A stretch of DNA of 64,000 nt from Zygaena filipendulae (GCA_907165275.2 OU015672.1:1098501-1162500); one strand, 5' to 3'; positions 23,215 to 34,815 are shown, counted from the stretch's first letter. The notes: generated by a model from the sequence alone, not told the origin. Program-made: numbers and translations.

Positions 23215-23480
23215 GCACCGTCAGTCTTCTCGCCGGTCGTGTGAACGCGTAGGCTTCCCTCATCTGGGGGCACGGCAGTGCCCCCGCCAAGTCGAGCAAC
23301 AAAAGCGGCACGGCCGTACTATCCTTTTCTCGAAGCAATTCAGGCCACTTTCGACCCCCTATAACTTCGTTGTGGATAAAACTAGAAGCCTGAATTTTTA
23401 GTAAACAAGCAGGTATTGTATAAAGACGGTATAATTTAAATTTCATTCGATTTGAACCAGTAGTTTAAGAATTATAACTA
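23215..23480 (+). repeat. Non-coding repeat-like block (GGCACGGCAGTGCCCCC)
   Basis: GGCACGGCAGTGCCCCCGCC, AGCGGCACGGCCGTAC and ATAACTTCGTTGTGGATAAA look like a dispersed lepidopteran repeat, by memory of its type only. Open frames on both strands overlap it and look accidental. Confidence 0.35.
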
Positions 23481-23652
23481 GTCAAAGTTTCTTAATTTTG
23501 TAGGTCACTCACTCACTCACTGACCGATCATCAAAACTCTAAGGCACTTCTAGCAGACATAGAAGTTTGAAATTTAGAATACAATTAGTGTTTATTGTAT
23601 AAATCAAGGAAAAATTGAAATATTTTGCAATTTCGGTACAGTTTTCTAGATA

Positions 23653-23842
23653 CACCAACTGCATAAATAACTTTGTAATCCCATATAAATGTATGGAATT
23701 ACAAAGTTACATATGCAGTTATATGTACCAACTGCACAAATAACTTTGTAATCCCATATAAATGTATGGAATTACAAAGTTATATATGCAGTTATATGTA
23801 CCAACTGCACAAATAACTTTGTAATCCCATATAAATATATGA
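23653..23842. repeat. 74-bp tandem repeat of self-complementary units
   Basis: About 2.6 units beginning ACCAACTGC at about 23653, 23727 and 23800. Inside each unit AACTTTGTAATCCCATA is mirrored by TGGAATTACAAAGTT, so every unit can form a hairpin. Confidence 0.85.
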
Positions 23843-23845
23843 GAC

Positions 23846-24282
23846 TAGCTGTTCCCTGCGGTTTCACCCGCGATAATTTCGGAGATCCCGCGGGAATTCA
23901 GAAATGCAAAGTAGTTAGTACCCTATATCCCTAGGTTTTCTTTACCCCTGACAACGTGCATGCAAAATGTCATGAGATTTCACCAGCGTTAATTTCGGAG
24001 ATCCTTCGGGAATTCCGAGATAAAATTACCCTAATCTGAATGCTCCAACGATTTTCATGAAATTTTGTATACAGGGGATTTCGGGGGCCATAAATCGATC
24101 TAGCTAGGATTCATTTCTGGAATTCCCGCGCGAACTCTGATATCAACGCGGGTGAATTAATTATTGCATACTACACGTTGTCAAGGGTACAGGAAAGGTC
24201 ATAGGGTAGTAAGTACTTTTATCTCAGAATACCCGCGGGATCTCCGAAATTAACGTGGGTTAAACCGCGGGGAACAGCTATT
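23846..24282. mobile_element. Family A copies in opposite orientations with a family I core
   Basis: Minus copy 23846-23985 and a repeat of its first part to 24010, then CTCCAACGATTTTCATGAAA (family I), then a plus copy ending GGGGAACAGCTAT at 24282. Confidence 0.6.
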
Positions 24283-24503
24283 TAAGCCGAGCGAAGCTCG
24301 GTTGCCCAGATATTAATAAATAATAATAATAAGTGTAGCTAGTTACCTACCTAGATATAAAGTGTAGATACATAGTTACCTAGACATAATTATGTTCAAA
24401 GGTACAATGGTCAACGGAATGAAAAAGCAAGAAAAAATCTTTCAAGTTATTAAAATAGACTAAATTGCTCAAAGGAGGAAGACCATTTACAAAAAGAAAT
24501 GAG

Positions 24504-25070
24504 ATCCCATCAAAAACAAACTTGTAAAAAATCCAAGTCTCGCAACTCAGTTCTTCTACATTAAAAAGTTGTGAGATCAATGTAATACCAAGTCGGTTAA
24601 TTTATTCAGTGCCTACTTAAGGGTCCTTCTGTCTAAAGTTATCATGTTATAAGCTAATCTAATAACATTTTATAGTGACCATATCAAATTTAAAAATCTT
24701 TTATGTTTTAAATAGATTGATTGGCTTGGCGATCACATGAAAACACAATGTATCTCACAAGTAATACATATTATAATTAAATTAGATTGTTTAGAACCAT
24801 AATTATGTATTACATGTGAGATATATTGTGTTTTCACGTGATCGCCAAGCCAATCAATCTATCTAAAACATAAAAGATTTTTAAATTTGATATGGTCACT
24901 ATAAAATGTTATTAGATTAGCTTATAACATGATAACTTTAGACAGAAGGACCCTTAAGTAGGCACTGAATAAATTAACCGACTTGGTATTACATTGATCT
25001 CACAACTTTTTAATGTAGAAGAACTGAGTTGCGAGACTTGGATTTTTTACAAGTTTGTTTTTGATGGGAT
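24504..25070. repeat. Giant near-perfect palindrome (foldback), arms about 267 bp
   Basis: Left arm 24504-24770 is the reverse complement of 24803-25070, with only about four mismatches seen by eye; the loop is about 32 bp. Inside each arm: ACCGACTTGGTATTACATTG, TTGATATGGTCACTATAAAA, GGCTTGGCGATCAC. The unrepeated left flank 24380-24503 looks like part of the same source sequence, so the palindrome seems to come from inverted duplication of one end. The open frame at 24380-24580 is not convincing as a gene. Confidence 0.9.
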
Positions 25071-25774
25071 TAAAATATACCGAGTTCTAACAACAGTATG
25101 TTCTCTTATTCGCCTGTGCACTCGGCGGTTTCATCTAGGGATGTTATAGGTATGATATTTGCCTATAACTTTGTTTTATACCTACTATGTAGTGATGATT
25201 TTTAGTTCATTTCATTTCATTCATTTCATTTCATTTTCATTCACTCTTATACGTTTTTTTAATATGAATATGCATTTATTTATTTTTTTAATAATTTTAT
25301 GGCCCTGGGTACGCGCCCTTTGGAGCCTTTAGTACGTAGATATTAAGAATTAGATAATTATAACGTTAAATATTATTCACTGTATTTCTTATGAATTTAT
25401 ATAACGGTTTGAAAAAAATTGGGCCTGAATATGTAAGGGCCTTAATATTGCAAGGTTTTCTCTCGAATTTTAACTAACATGCGGTGTTACCACTCCACAA
25501 TACTACGCTTCGTTTGTCACCATTTTGTTTGCGTCGTTGCCGCTCGCCTGCACAGATTTTTAATAAAAAAAAAAAAACAATCGCCGTGCAGCGAAATGTG
25601 ATTTTTTTGTACGGATTTTGCATTTTTTTTATCGTCCCCATGCAGGCTTCATTCAGCTCTATTTATATTATACGTTGCGTAAAGTTGAAACAGGGACATT
25701 TTCAAGTAGTCGATATACATAGGTAAATTAAAAAAAGAGAAACACTAATAAAAATCAGAGAGAAAACCTAAATA

Positions 25775-26264
25775 AATAGTATATTTCATTACAAGTGCGG
25801 AAAGGCTGTCATTGCAAAGAGTTCCGACAAATGTCTGAACTGCTCAAAAAGTGGCATATTGCAGGGACGTATAGCGTTCGGGAAGTGGGCTATTACATAC
25901 TCGAGCTTTTTCTTTACCTTTTCCGAACTCGTGCGTTCTCTTTCCCAACTGTCAAAAATGGCGAAACGACTTTGACACACTTTTTGTATTGCGCAACGTA
26001 GGTTTCGTATTACTAATACGACTAGCGCCATCTCTTGATCACAGTTGGAACTTAGTTGAGTTTGTGTTTTTTATTATTTTACTAAATTTCTTCATTGTTT
26101 TCGCAACTGTATTAAAAATAGTTATTCAGTACAGGTGCGGAACCGTCATTGCAAAGAGTTCCGACTGTCAACCCTCACCTTCGGCTGCGCCTCGGCTCGG
26201 GTCGACATTTGTCGGAACTCTTTGCAATGACAGCCTTTCCGCACTTGTAATGAAATATACTATT
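25775..26264. mobile_element. Inverted-repeat element, ~60 bp perfect ends (family E)
   Basis: AATAGTATATTTCATTAC at 25775 continues through GTGCGGAAAGGCTGTCATTG to CAAATGT and is mirrored at 26205-26264. A second partial copy of the left end at 26130-26165 makes an inner hairpin with the right end around TTCGGCTGCGCCTCGG. Confidence 0.8.
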
Positions 26265-26427
26265 CTGAGCAGTAATTATCCAAAGCATCTATACTTTTTT
26301 TATTTGTTTACCTAAACCCCGGGTAAATTCAGGGAGTTCCTTTTTAACCTCTTAACTTTGTTGAAGTACTCTTTACGTTCTATACAATACTTGTATGAGT
26401 TAATTAAAGTTTATAATTATATGAGTA

Positions 26428-26665
26428 GACTAGTTTTTCCGCGCGGTTTCACTTGCGATAATTTCAAAGTTCCCGCGGAATTGTTCCATACAAACTTTGC
26501 AAATTCATCTTCTTAGGGGTTGAATTTTCAAAAATAATTTCTTATCTGATGCCTACGTAATACACAGAACACACCCTCCGAATTTCAGGTCTCTACGATC
26601 CGCGGTTTAGGCTGTGCGTTGATCAATCAGTCATTCAGGACAAAGCATTTTATATGTATAGATAG
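26428..26665 (-). mobile_element. Family A copy, long variant
   Basis: GACTAGTTTTTCCGCGCGG to CAGTCATTCAGGACAAAGC; mirror of 29440-29692. Confidence 0.6.
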
Positions 26666-27764
26666 GCAAGTAAACGGACTTGTTTGTTTTTTTTGTGAAT
26701 TAGCTATAATTTCAAAACATAACCCTCAAGCGCTCTGTTAATAATAATGGCCGGTTCAAGAGGAAAACTGTCTCCGCTCGGTTTCCGTCTATCGAGGTAT
26801 CGAGGTCGAGTATCATCTTGACATTTTACTTTTTTAACGCGCCTTCTTTATAAGTGCACGGCGACGAAGGTCAACGCTTTTCAGCCGCAGGTGTCATTCG
26901 AATAAAGAATGTCCAACCTCCGACCTCTTTGATATAAGTAGGTAGGTACCTAACTACGCTGTATCTAACGTCAACGTGCGCGACGCATAGATTTAGAAAG
27001 CAAAAAAAAATTCTAAATCTATGGCGCGTCGTAACTGAAATTTGGCGGGAACGAAAGGCGCGTCAGCTATGGAATATTTTTTTGTGTTTCCTTCTAAAAT
27101 AACACCAATGCAAGCCGCAGACACCTATTAGATTTAAAAATAAATCCTATTATTTTTATATTTCCAATAATTTCCAAGAAACAATTTACTATTGAATCTG
27201 CGTACTTATAAATAAAATTTTATTAAATTAAAATGCGTAAGTGTCGTGTCTGAACACTTGGTTAGAACGAAGTTTTTTCCATATTAAACGGAGTCCGTTC
27301 TGTCCGTTATGCGTGAAAAAAACGAGCAAAAATACAAAAAAAGTCATTTCGAAAAAAATTGCAGTTTCTTTGTTTTTCCGTAGAGCAGCCACATGACGCC
27401 GTGACGGAAAATGAATTTTTACTCCCATCCGTACTGTGCGATAAAGAATTTCGTTGTAATAATTGGATTTAATACACAAAGAACCTCTGCTTGTGACAGG
27501 TGTCACAAGACTCTTCATTTTAATTTTCATTCCCAGGGGTTCAGTATTCCATTAGAGCAAGTTTTTTTGCTCGCTTTATATTAACTTGTAACTAACAAAC
27601 AATGTAATAATATGATAAAATATTAATAACCTACTTCTAATTATTATTGTCGTATCGAAACTAAACTTTCTATGTTTGTGTAATTCGGATGACAATGCAA
27701 TATTATTATGACATGGAGCTAATCTGATGATGGAGTCCAAAGATGTTCATGGAAACTCTGTAAT

Positions 27765-27840
27765 TAACGATACGACCCCATCGAGTTGGGGCTCGTTCGA
27801 TTGGTCTTGACCAGGACTCTGGTCCTAGACGTGACTTTTA
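27765..27840 (+). repeat. Dispersed repeat, inverted partner of 41337-41415
   Basis: GAGTTGGGGCTCGTTCGATT and GGTCTTGACCAGGACTCTGG; the partner has GACCAATCAAACGAGCCCCA. Confidence 0.6.
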
Positions 27841-27984
27841 AATTAAATTTACAAGTAAAGGGTGTAAATTGGTTTCTTTTAAAACTACCTATTTAAACTT
27901 ATTACAGCAAGCTATTCCCCATTTAAAATTTAACGCGTGGCAGTAACTAAAGTATGTAAAGTATGCTCTGCTTAAGGGATGAAT

Positions 27985-28165
27985 AGCTGTTTAATTGAGT
28001 GTTAAATCGGGGGAGACGGTGGCATATAATCCCCCAGGGGAAGAGGGGAGGGGGGAGTGTCCTAAGGCGTATATACAGCCAGCGAAATATGTAAGCTTTA
28101 GATACCCAGTCGTTAACTCTTATTGTGATAGCAAATAAAGTTCAGCGACTGACAAAGCTCTCTTT
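27985..28165 (+). other. Possible LTR-like or 3'-end fragment
   Basis: Purine-rich GGGGAAGAGGGGAGGGGGGA, a TATATACAGCCAGC stretch, and the poly(A)-like AGCAAATAAAG. Boundaries unclear. Confidence 0.25.
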
Positions 28166-28261
28166 TCTATCTATAGCTGTTTGTCATCTTAAAATTGCCT
28201 TGAAATATTGCTTCTAACAATAAGTGCCGCTTTTTGCTCTGTCCTTTCTTTTTGTATGTCT

Positions 28262-28415
28262 AACTAGCTGTCCCCTGCAGTTTCACCCTCGATAATTTCG
28301 GAGTTCCACGAGAATTCCAGGATAAACTATGAGCGTAAACCTTCTACTTGAATCACCCACTCAATTGGTAAAAACCGCATGAAAATCTGTTTAGTCGTTT
28401 TTGAGTTTAATTGTG
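28262..28415 (-). mobile_element. Family A copy, diverged
   Basis: CTAGCTGTCCCCTGCAGTTT start, GAGAATTCCAGGATAAAC block. Confidence 0.55.
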
Positions 28416-29439
28416 ATATTAACAAATAATTTTGTTAATTCCATTAACAAGTAAATAGGTTAAAACGGATGGTTTTGCATTCATCGATTGCCGATTGGTT
28501 AGTCGCCAGTTACGACGAAGAAATCGGACAAAAGTGATTTTTGACGTGAATGAATCTTTAAAATTGTCATGATAAAATCTCGGGGATACAGATTGGTGTT
28601 GCATCTTCATATATATCGTCTCCATCCTAAATTCAATTACACCATTAGATAGATAGCTAAAGGATCAAAGAATTCATTAGATATGCCAAGTGAGGACTGT
28701 GACTGTGACTGTGACTGTGCGCGGGGTGGAGGGGGAAGCGCCGCCATTTTGAGGTCATTTTCCTGCGTTTCGAGATTTCCACTTACAATTAAATATTATT
28801 TATTAGTAAGACTTTGTATCCTTTTGCTGTATCGATATAAATAGGAGTAATTTTTTGCTTTCTTTCTAATGTGTTCTTCGGCTATTTGGACTCTAAGATG
28901 TTTGTAACTCAGTAACTTTGGATTTGGATGAAATTGGGTAAACACTTGGAAATCTTGGATTAAAACGTATAGGACAAGTATTTTCATCTCTGTAAAAAAA
29001 TCCGAGGGTTATTATTTATAAATTTTCCGCAATTTAGCTTACCTATATCCCGTTAGTTTCCGTCGTCCGTCCGTCGATCTTCAAAAATATCATCTATACA
29101 ACGTGTTAATGAATTAACTGAAAACCTGATACACCCCATTTAAAAAAATAATCAATAATATGATTCAAATATATTTTATGTCGAAAAAATTTATACTTTA
29201 AAAGTTATTCAACATTAGTTTGGAGGTGTCCTATCTACGAAATTTCAAGCGCTACGCCCGCGCCTACCGGTTCGATTTTTTTTGCTGCGGGCGGCGTACG
29301 CGCCAAATATTGTATTATAAATAATTTAGACATGGACTGATAAAAATGAAAAATATAACCTATATTAAAACATAGTGCGATCGATTCGCTAGTTGATTCT
29401 GAGCAAACTACTTTCTAGTTTTCAGTTAATTCATTAACA

Positions 29440-29692
29440 CGTTGTATAAATAAAATGCTTTGTCCCGAATGAATGACTGACTGACAATCAACGCACAGCC
29501 TAAACCTCTGATCGTATAGACAGCTGAAACTTGGAGGGTGCTGTGTTCTTTGCATGGCGTAGGCATTCGACAAGAAAGTATTTTAGAAAATTCTACCTCT
29601 AAGGGGGTGAAAAAGGGGGCAAAGTTGGCATCGAACAATTCTGGGGGAACTCTAAAATTATCGCGGGTGAAACCACGCGGCACATCTAGCGT
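29440..29692 (+). mobile_element. Family A copy, long variant
   Basis: Starts GTATAAATAAAATGCTTTGT, ends GGCACATCTAGC only about 50 bp from exon 3 of the Hasp-like gene, on its downstream side. Confidence 0.6.
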
Positions 29693-29741
29693 GCTATGAG
29701 TATAAGGCAGTGGAATAAACCCAATATACGAGTGGACTCAC

Positions 29742-29844
29742 CCGGCTTTATACAGGAGTTGCCGCACGCGCCGTCGCACAGGCATTTCTTCTTTTTACTT
29801 TTGCAATCTTCGTCCGAAGAACATTTGCGGAGGCATTTTTGACC
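29742..29844 (-). CDS. Hasp: Exon 3 of Hasp-like gene: WAP-like cysteine module
   Basis: Acceptor TTTCACAG|GGTCAA at 29845 and donor G|GTGAGT at 29742; phase 0 in, phase 1 out. It encodes 34 residues beginning GQKCLRKCSSDEDCKS, then a run of five Lys, CLCDGACGNSC and IKP. Seven cysteines with spacing C-x3-C-x5-C-x6-C-x-C-x3-C-x3-C resemble a whey-acidic-protein four-disulfide core; the eighth half-cystine may be the first Cys after the next junction (IKP-DREC). The last base G joins AT of exon 4 to give Asp. This module before the CCPs is what points to Hasp rather than Hikaru genki. Confidence 0.8.
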
Positions 29845-30241
29845 CTGTGAAAGTAGAGTAACGTCAGTCTTAAGACCTCTACACGCTTCCGTTTTTGGAG
29901 TCTTCTTAGACATGACTATGAGAGCAACGGAAAAATTATGTAGGTAAGCGTAACTAAAAGGCGCTACTTGTAAATTTTCGCTCAATGTAGTGGAATAAAC
30001 CCTTAAGGGTTTAACAGTAGATTGTTTCAACTTTGCGATAATTACCGATTTTTTTTATGCTGCAGAATGATTCTCGGCTCGACGAATTTAACTTTTTTCT
30101 AACAAATCATATCTTGAGAATTACGAACATAACCATCACTTTCGTATTCTCAAGCCGTGGTTTTGTATTAAAGAAAGTTAGGAGTTCCTGCGGGGATTCT
30201 GCAACTCAGGGGGCGACACCGCGGAAGCACCAATATTATAC

Positions 30242-30720
30242 ACTAGCTGTGCCCTGCGGTTTCACTCGCGGTAATTTCGGAGTTCCCGCGGGAATTCCGG
30301 GATAACAAGTAGCCTATGTCCATCTCTATACTCCTGACAACGTGCATGCCAAATTTCATCCAAATCCGTTCAGCCGTTTTTGCGTGATTGAGTAAACGTA
30401 TGCGAGGATAAGAGCTCGAAAGCGCATTTTGTCCGACTTGCTTCAAATTTATCGTCACTGCTCAGCTCCTATGTGTCTTAGCGTTATGTTATATAGCCTT
30501 TAACCTGCCCAGGAGTATGGACTACAATGGTACCAAGTTTGTAATCCTTTCAGTAGTTTTTGACCCATGTGTGCACATACAGACAGACACACAGACAGAC
30601 AAAAAATTTACTGATTGCATTTTTGGCATCAGTATCGATCACCATTCATCCTCCAATATTAATTTTGAATATATATTGAATGTACTTCTGTTTACAGTTT
30701 TATTTTAAGTATAGAAGATA
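30242..30720 (-). mobile_element. Family A, extended ~480 bp copy
   Basis: Standard family A 3' half (30242-30400) plus an upstream half with (ACAG)n and CACCATTCATCCTCCAATAT. The same extended form is found inverted at 61925-62360, so it is a real longer element. Confidence 0.65.
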
Positions 30721-30840
30721 TTACTCTTCAGCCATAGCACTACGAAGCTGTGAAGGGTATATTAGATGCTGCCATAATAACTGTAAGTTTATTGATGTGT
30801 AAAGAGCCACATAATGGGCCCTTTGAAGGTAGGTACTCAC

Positions 30841-31004
30841 TAGTAAGGTCGCTTGCTCCTCATCCCTGGGGCAGTCCGCCGAGGGTGAGTTCCTCGGGTT
30901 CTTGTACACCTTGCCGTCGTCGCTGTCGCTGCGACTCTGTTGTGTCGTGTCGTCGTCTTGCTCATCGTCGTCGTCCGCCGCCGTCGGACTCGGCAGTGAC
31001 GTCA
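30841..31004 (-). CDS. Hasp: Exon 2 of Hasp-like gene: acidic linker
   Basis: Acceptor TTTCTTCAG|TGACG at 31005, donor CTA|GTGAGT at 30841. The frame is open through 54 codons and starts inside a codon (phase 1 in, phase 0 out). The product begins TSLPSPTAADDDDEQDDD, rich in Asp, Ser, Gln and Thr, then a basic patch (KVYKNPRNSP), then DCPRDEEQATLL, which runs straight into the cysteine module of the next exon. The low-complexity acidic part looks like a disordered linker after the signal peptide. A hAT-type element sits immediately upstream of the acceptor (31039-31601), leaving the polypyrimidine tract intact. Confidence 0.75.
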
Positions 31005-31038
31005 CTGAAGAAAGAGAGCGGACACGGTTCGTCTAGAT

Positions 31039-31601
31039 CAGTGGTTCTTAACCTTTTAGTCCTGGGGGACCATTTGACACAATAGGGATGTTGACAACTT
31101 TTGAAAATCAAAATTCTAATTAGTCCGTCAGTTGGAAAATAAAAAAACAATACACAAGTATTTTTTGGTTTTTCAAATAAATTAAAATATACAGAGATAA
31201 AGCACATTAAAGTTTAGGGTGAGGGGGTTGTGACGTCACTAACCGCTAAAATCGCCATACAAACTGTCAGAATAGTGACGTCACGCGAATTTCAACTCAA
31301 TATACCGCCGTGATTTTTTGATTACGTAAAAAAAGAAAAAATACGTGTCCAATATTTTTTATTAATCTACAAGACGGACTAAAAAAAAAATTAGTCAAAT
31401 AGCCTATTTCCGTTATGCCGTGGACCACCCAGTTGGTTTATTGATTTGGAGGTAAAATCTGGCTTCGAGTCGCAGGCGGGCGCGTTACGCGCTCGGGTAA
31501 TGTTGTGTCGACTCTTGTCATTTATTGGCACGACTCGCGGACCACTTCAGATGCTTCCAAGGACCACTAGTGGTCCGTGGACCACCTGTTAAGAACCACT
31601 G
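31039..31601. mobile_element. hAT-type element with nested family B copy
   Basis: Inverted ends CAGTGGTTCTTAAC / GTTAAGAACCACTG and an exact 8-bp duplication GTCTAGAT at 31031-31038 and 31602-31609. Contains a family B element at 31081-31407. The inner flank repeats GGACCAC words. Its proximal end lies about 35 bp from exon 2 of the Hasp-like gene. Confidence 0.85.
31081..31407. mobile_element. Family B copy 4, inside a hAT element
   Basis: AATAGGGATGTTGACAACTT to the degenerate end GTCAAATAGCCTATT; both TGACGTCA motifs intact. Confidence 0.8.
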
Positions 31602-32347
31602 GTCTAGATATATTCATTAGGGGTTTCATTTCAAAGTACCTTTCTTAGCGAATCTCTACATCACAAACAAAACCTAATAACCCCTAATTAGCTAATTTTC
31701 TTTTGTTTAAGTCCAATATTACTTTTGGTGCGAATATTTAGATATGTAATTTATATTTTAGATAGAAAAGTTAAAAGAAAGAGTAGTTTAACTGGTGTTT
31801 GGTTAAATACCAGAGCATCTAAATCATCAGAATTCAAAACATATAGTCTCGTAATGAATTTGTTTCACTCAAACAAAAGTCCCTCGAAACAAGAGAGTTC
31901 AGCTAATTGGATATAATTTGAGAGGAGCAACATCGTTGAACACTTTTATATGTAATTAATTATTATTATTGTTCTCTTTCTTTGTTCAAGAATCTCGCCT
32001 GGAGCCAAGAAACTCTGGTGAATAGGTGTCAGCTATACTGTTACCATTACTGTTACGTCATATATTGTTACATAGGTAAGTACCTATATTGACAACAGTT
32101 GTAGTGGAAATTGTGGAAGATTGAAAATAGGTAATCTATCGTATAAATAACTAGCTGTTCGGATTTACTTCTTAAACCTTCCCTGAACTTGCACAAATAT
32201 TTCAAGATCAAAATTAGTCAAATCGGTCCAGCCATTCTCGAGTTTTAGCGAGACAAACAAACGAACAGAAATTCATTTTCATATATTTAAGATATTATGA
32301 GTTATCTGATGCCGATAGTATAAACTTCGTTTTGTGTTCAAGCATTA

Positions 32348-32550
32348 TGCTACTAATATTATAAATGTGAAAGTGTGGATGTTTGGATGTTTGTTACTCA
32401 ATCACGCAAAAGCGGCTGAACGGATTTGAATGAATTTAGCATGCACGTTTTCAAGGGTACAGAGAAGGACATAGGGTACTTTTTATCCCGGAATTCCCGC
32501 GGAAACTCCAAAATTACCGCAGGTGAAACCGTGGGGCACAGCTACTAATA
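32348..32550 (+). mobile_element. Family A copy, full length
   Basis: TGCTACTAATATTATAAATG to GGGGCACAGCTACT. Confidence 0.75.
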
Positions 32551-32804
32551 TGTAATTATTATTATTGATTAGTGTTTAAAGTTTGTACGGATAATATATT
32601 GCTAGGCCTTGTTGCTAGACAAGTTCCCGGGCTTTGAGATTGCTCCGGGATTACTTACACGTCTGATACCGTCTGAGTTGGATAAATTGGTTGGGATTTA
32701 GGAGATATAAATACTTATTATCGTATCTGAGAATCTTATGTAGATAAGGTATAATTATGTGTCTTTCAACTTACTGAAACATATCTAAATATTACTCAAT
32801 ATAA

Positions 32805-32985
32805 AAAAATGTGAAATTTTTGATGAATGGATGTTTGTTACTCAATCACGCCTGAAAGGCTGAACGAAATTGGATGGAATTTAGCACAGAAATAGTTCAT
32901 AATCTGGAATAGGACATAGGGTACCTTCTATCTCGGAATTCCTGCGAGAATTCCGAAATTAACGCGGGTGAAACTACTTATATTA
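32805..32985 (+). mobile_element. Family A copy
   Basis: GTTTGTTACTCAATCACG, ACATAGGGTACCTTCTATC; stops at GTGAAACTAC. Confidence 0.6.
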
Positions 32986-32997
32986 TACCTACTATAA

Positions 32998-33140
32998 TAG
33001 CTGTTCCCCGCTTGATCCGCGTAATTTTCGGGATTCCTTCGGGAATTCTGCCTTTCTAACTTCTCTCAGAATATAATGTTCTATCCAGATGCCAAATTTT
33101 AACCGAATGTGTTCAGCTGTTATATATATGTCTATAGATA
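32998..33140 (-). mobile_element. Family A copy, diverged
   Basis: TAGCTGTTCCCCGCTTGATC start, CCTTCGGGAATTCTGCC block. Confidence 0.5.
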
Positions 33141-33794
33141 AGATAATACTTTATTTAGCAAAAAACCAAACAAAAATGTTTTAAACTTTAAAATTACAAT
33201 ACAATTACAAATTCACATACAATACTTTGCCTCTACGTAATATGTACTATATGGTGTAGTATTAATACAAATATCTCACATACACACATCAAAAGTGTCT
33301 AGGGATCAAGTACATTTTTTCAAGATTTTTAGCATGCCAAATCGCTGCGAATCGGTGATTCGTATCAATGGAAGGAACACAGAGTATTAATTTGTTTAGT
33401 CATTACAATATAAGTTTCAAAATCCCCTGTTTTTGCCTTTTTTTGCTATTTTATTGTCGACTTGGAATTGGTTCAATTTCTCACAACTTACAAAAAATGA
33501 AATTTTTCTTAATTTATTTAAAATGTGGGGATGAGTTGTTATTTTAGATATGGGAAATAAGGTAGGCGGCCAGTCCAGAAGATTAAATTAGATTTAAATT
33601 AATTGAGTTTCGTTTTATAGCAAAAAATGTTCTTGATCCCTAGACACTTTTGATGTGTGTATACCTGTTATGTATAAATCTCATCTCATTATTATTGTAA
33701 TTGTAACTCTACCTACACCACATCTGACTGCTGTTATTATAAATGGTACTGTTTGAAAGATAAGACCTATAATTGACCTTAACCTTGTGTATTG

Positions 33795-34123
33795 AATAGG
33801 GATGTGGACTACTTTTGAAAATCAAAATTCCAATTAGTCCGTCAGTTAGAAAATAAAACAACAATAGACACGTTTTTTGCTTTTTCAAATAAATTAAAAT
33901 ATACAGAGATAAAGCGCATTAAAGTTTAGGGTAAGGGGGTTGTGACGTCACTAACCGCTAAAACCGCCATACAAACTGTCAGAATAGTAACGTCACGCGA
34001 AATTTCAACTCAATATATCGCCGGTATTTTTTGATTACGTAAAAAAAAGAAAAATACGTGTCCAATATTTTTTAATAATCTACAAGACGGACTAATAAAT
34101 AAAAATTAGTCAACATGCCCATT
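33795..34123. mobile_element. Family B copy 5
   Basis: Flanked by GTATTG on both sides (33789-33794 and 34124-34129), a possible 6-bp duplication. One motif is TGACGTCA; the other has decayed to TAACGTCA. Confidence 0.8.
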
Positions 34124-34611
34124 GTATTGTAATCTATGTTGGTTTTATGAATAAAAAAAAAATATCTTGCACTAGTATGAAATAATAATGGAGATTTTCG
34201 ATAAATTCAGTATTATCTACCAAAGTCCAAATATCCCCCGAGACAAAGGAATGCCAGGGATTCCGATAGCAGATACCCAACCTCCCATCTCCCTCTATCC
34301 GCTATCGATCAGCCATACAACACAATTAATCCAATTTCAACTACTAATAACATAACGTTATTAAGGTGGTTACACCACCCAAGTTGACGCCCGCAAAATT
34401 TCTAAGGTAAAGCCATTCGGGAACAAAAATCCATTAACACGTAACAAAAATCATAATTATAAGAGATTTCCTTTGAAAATTACTTATACTGTTATTGCAA
34501 ATTAAAACTTTAAAAAAAGTCTAAAATGATTAAGAATTTGTCCCTAAACTATGATAAAATGAATACAATTTTATTTATCTGTCTAACTATCTATCTACGA
34601 GCTATTCTTGT

Positions 34612-34815
34612 ATTGTATGTATAGTATAATTATAATCTGAATCTCGGAAACGGCTCCAACGATTTTCATGAAGTTTTTTAGTATGAGGTTTCGGAGGCGA
34701 TTAATCGATCTAGCTAGGTTTCGCTTTTAGAAAACGTCGTTTCAGGTTTGCCGTGTTTTCAGGCAATGAAAAATGAGCAGTACTGCTTTACCAACACAGC
34801 AAATGAGTGTTTGGT
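34612..34815 (-). repeat. Family I dispersed repeat
   Basis: GAATCTCGGAAACGGCTCCA, CGATTTTCATGAAGTTTTTT, AATCGATCTAGCTAGGTTTC, TACTGCTTTACCAACACAGC. Confidence 0.6.

Larger units (their letters stand above)
5405..29741 (-). other. 24.3 kb intron between exons 3 and 4
   Basis: Filled with families A, B, C, G, H, I and J, foldbacks and the nested exon candidates at 7.2-7.9 kb. Stretches where I see nothing: 5561-6280, 8731-9130, 10840-11365, 15300-15980, 16210-16830, 16966-17557, 17850-18419, 18700-19560, 25071-25774, 26666-27764, 28416-29439. Confidence 0.75.

Noticed and set aside
23183..23446. Open frames on both strands around GGCACGGCAGTGCC
   Set aside because: Palindromic, repeat-like sequence that keeps both strands open by composition; no protein family.
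23653..23842. Regularly spaced repeats, considered as a CRISPR-like array
   Set aside because: Contiguous tandem units without unique spacers, in an animal genome.
24380..24580. 66-codon minus-strand frame overlapping the giant palindrome
   Set aside because: Half of it is palindrome arm; composition and context fit mobile-element DNA.
30994..31006. TGACGTCA palindrome at the start of exon 2, like those in family B
   Set aside because: It is part of the coding and splice sequence (GTG ACG TCA); the resemblance to the nearby family B element at 31081 is probably chance.
30750..31085. 111-codon plus-strand frame, Arg/Ser/Cys-rich
   Set aside because: Antisense shadow of the acidic-linker exon.
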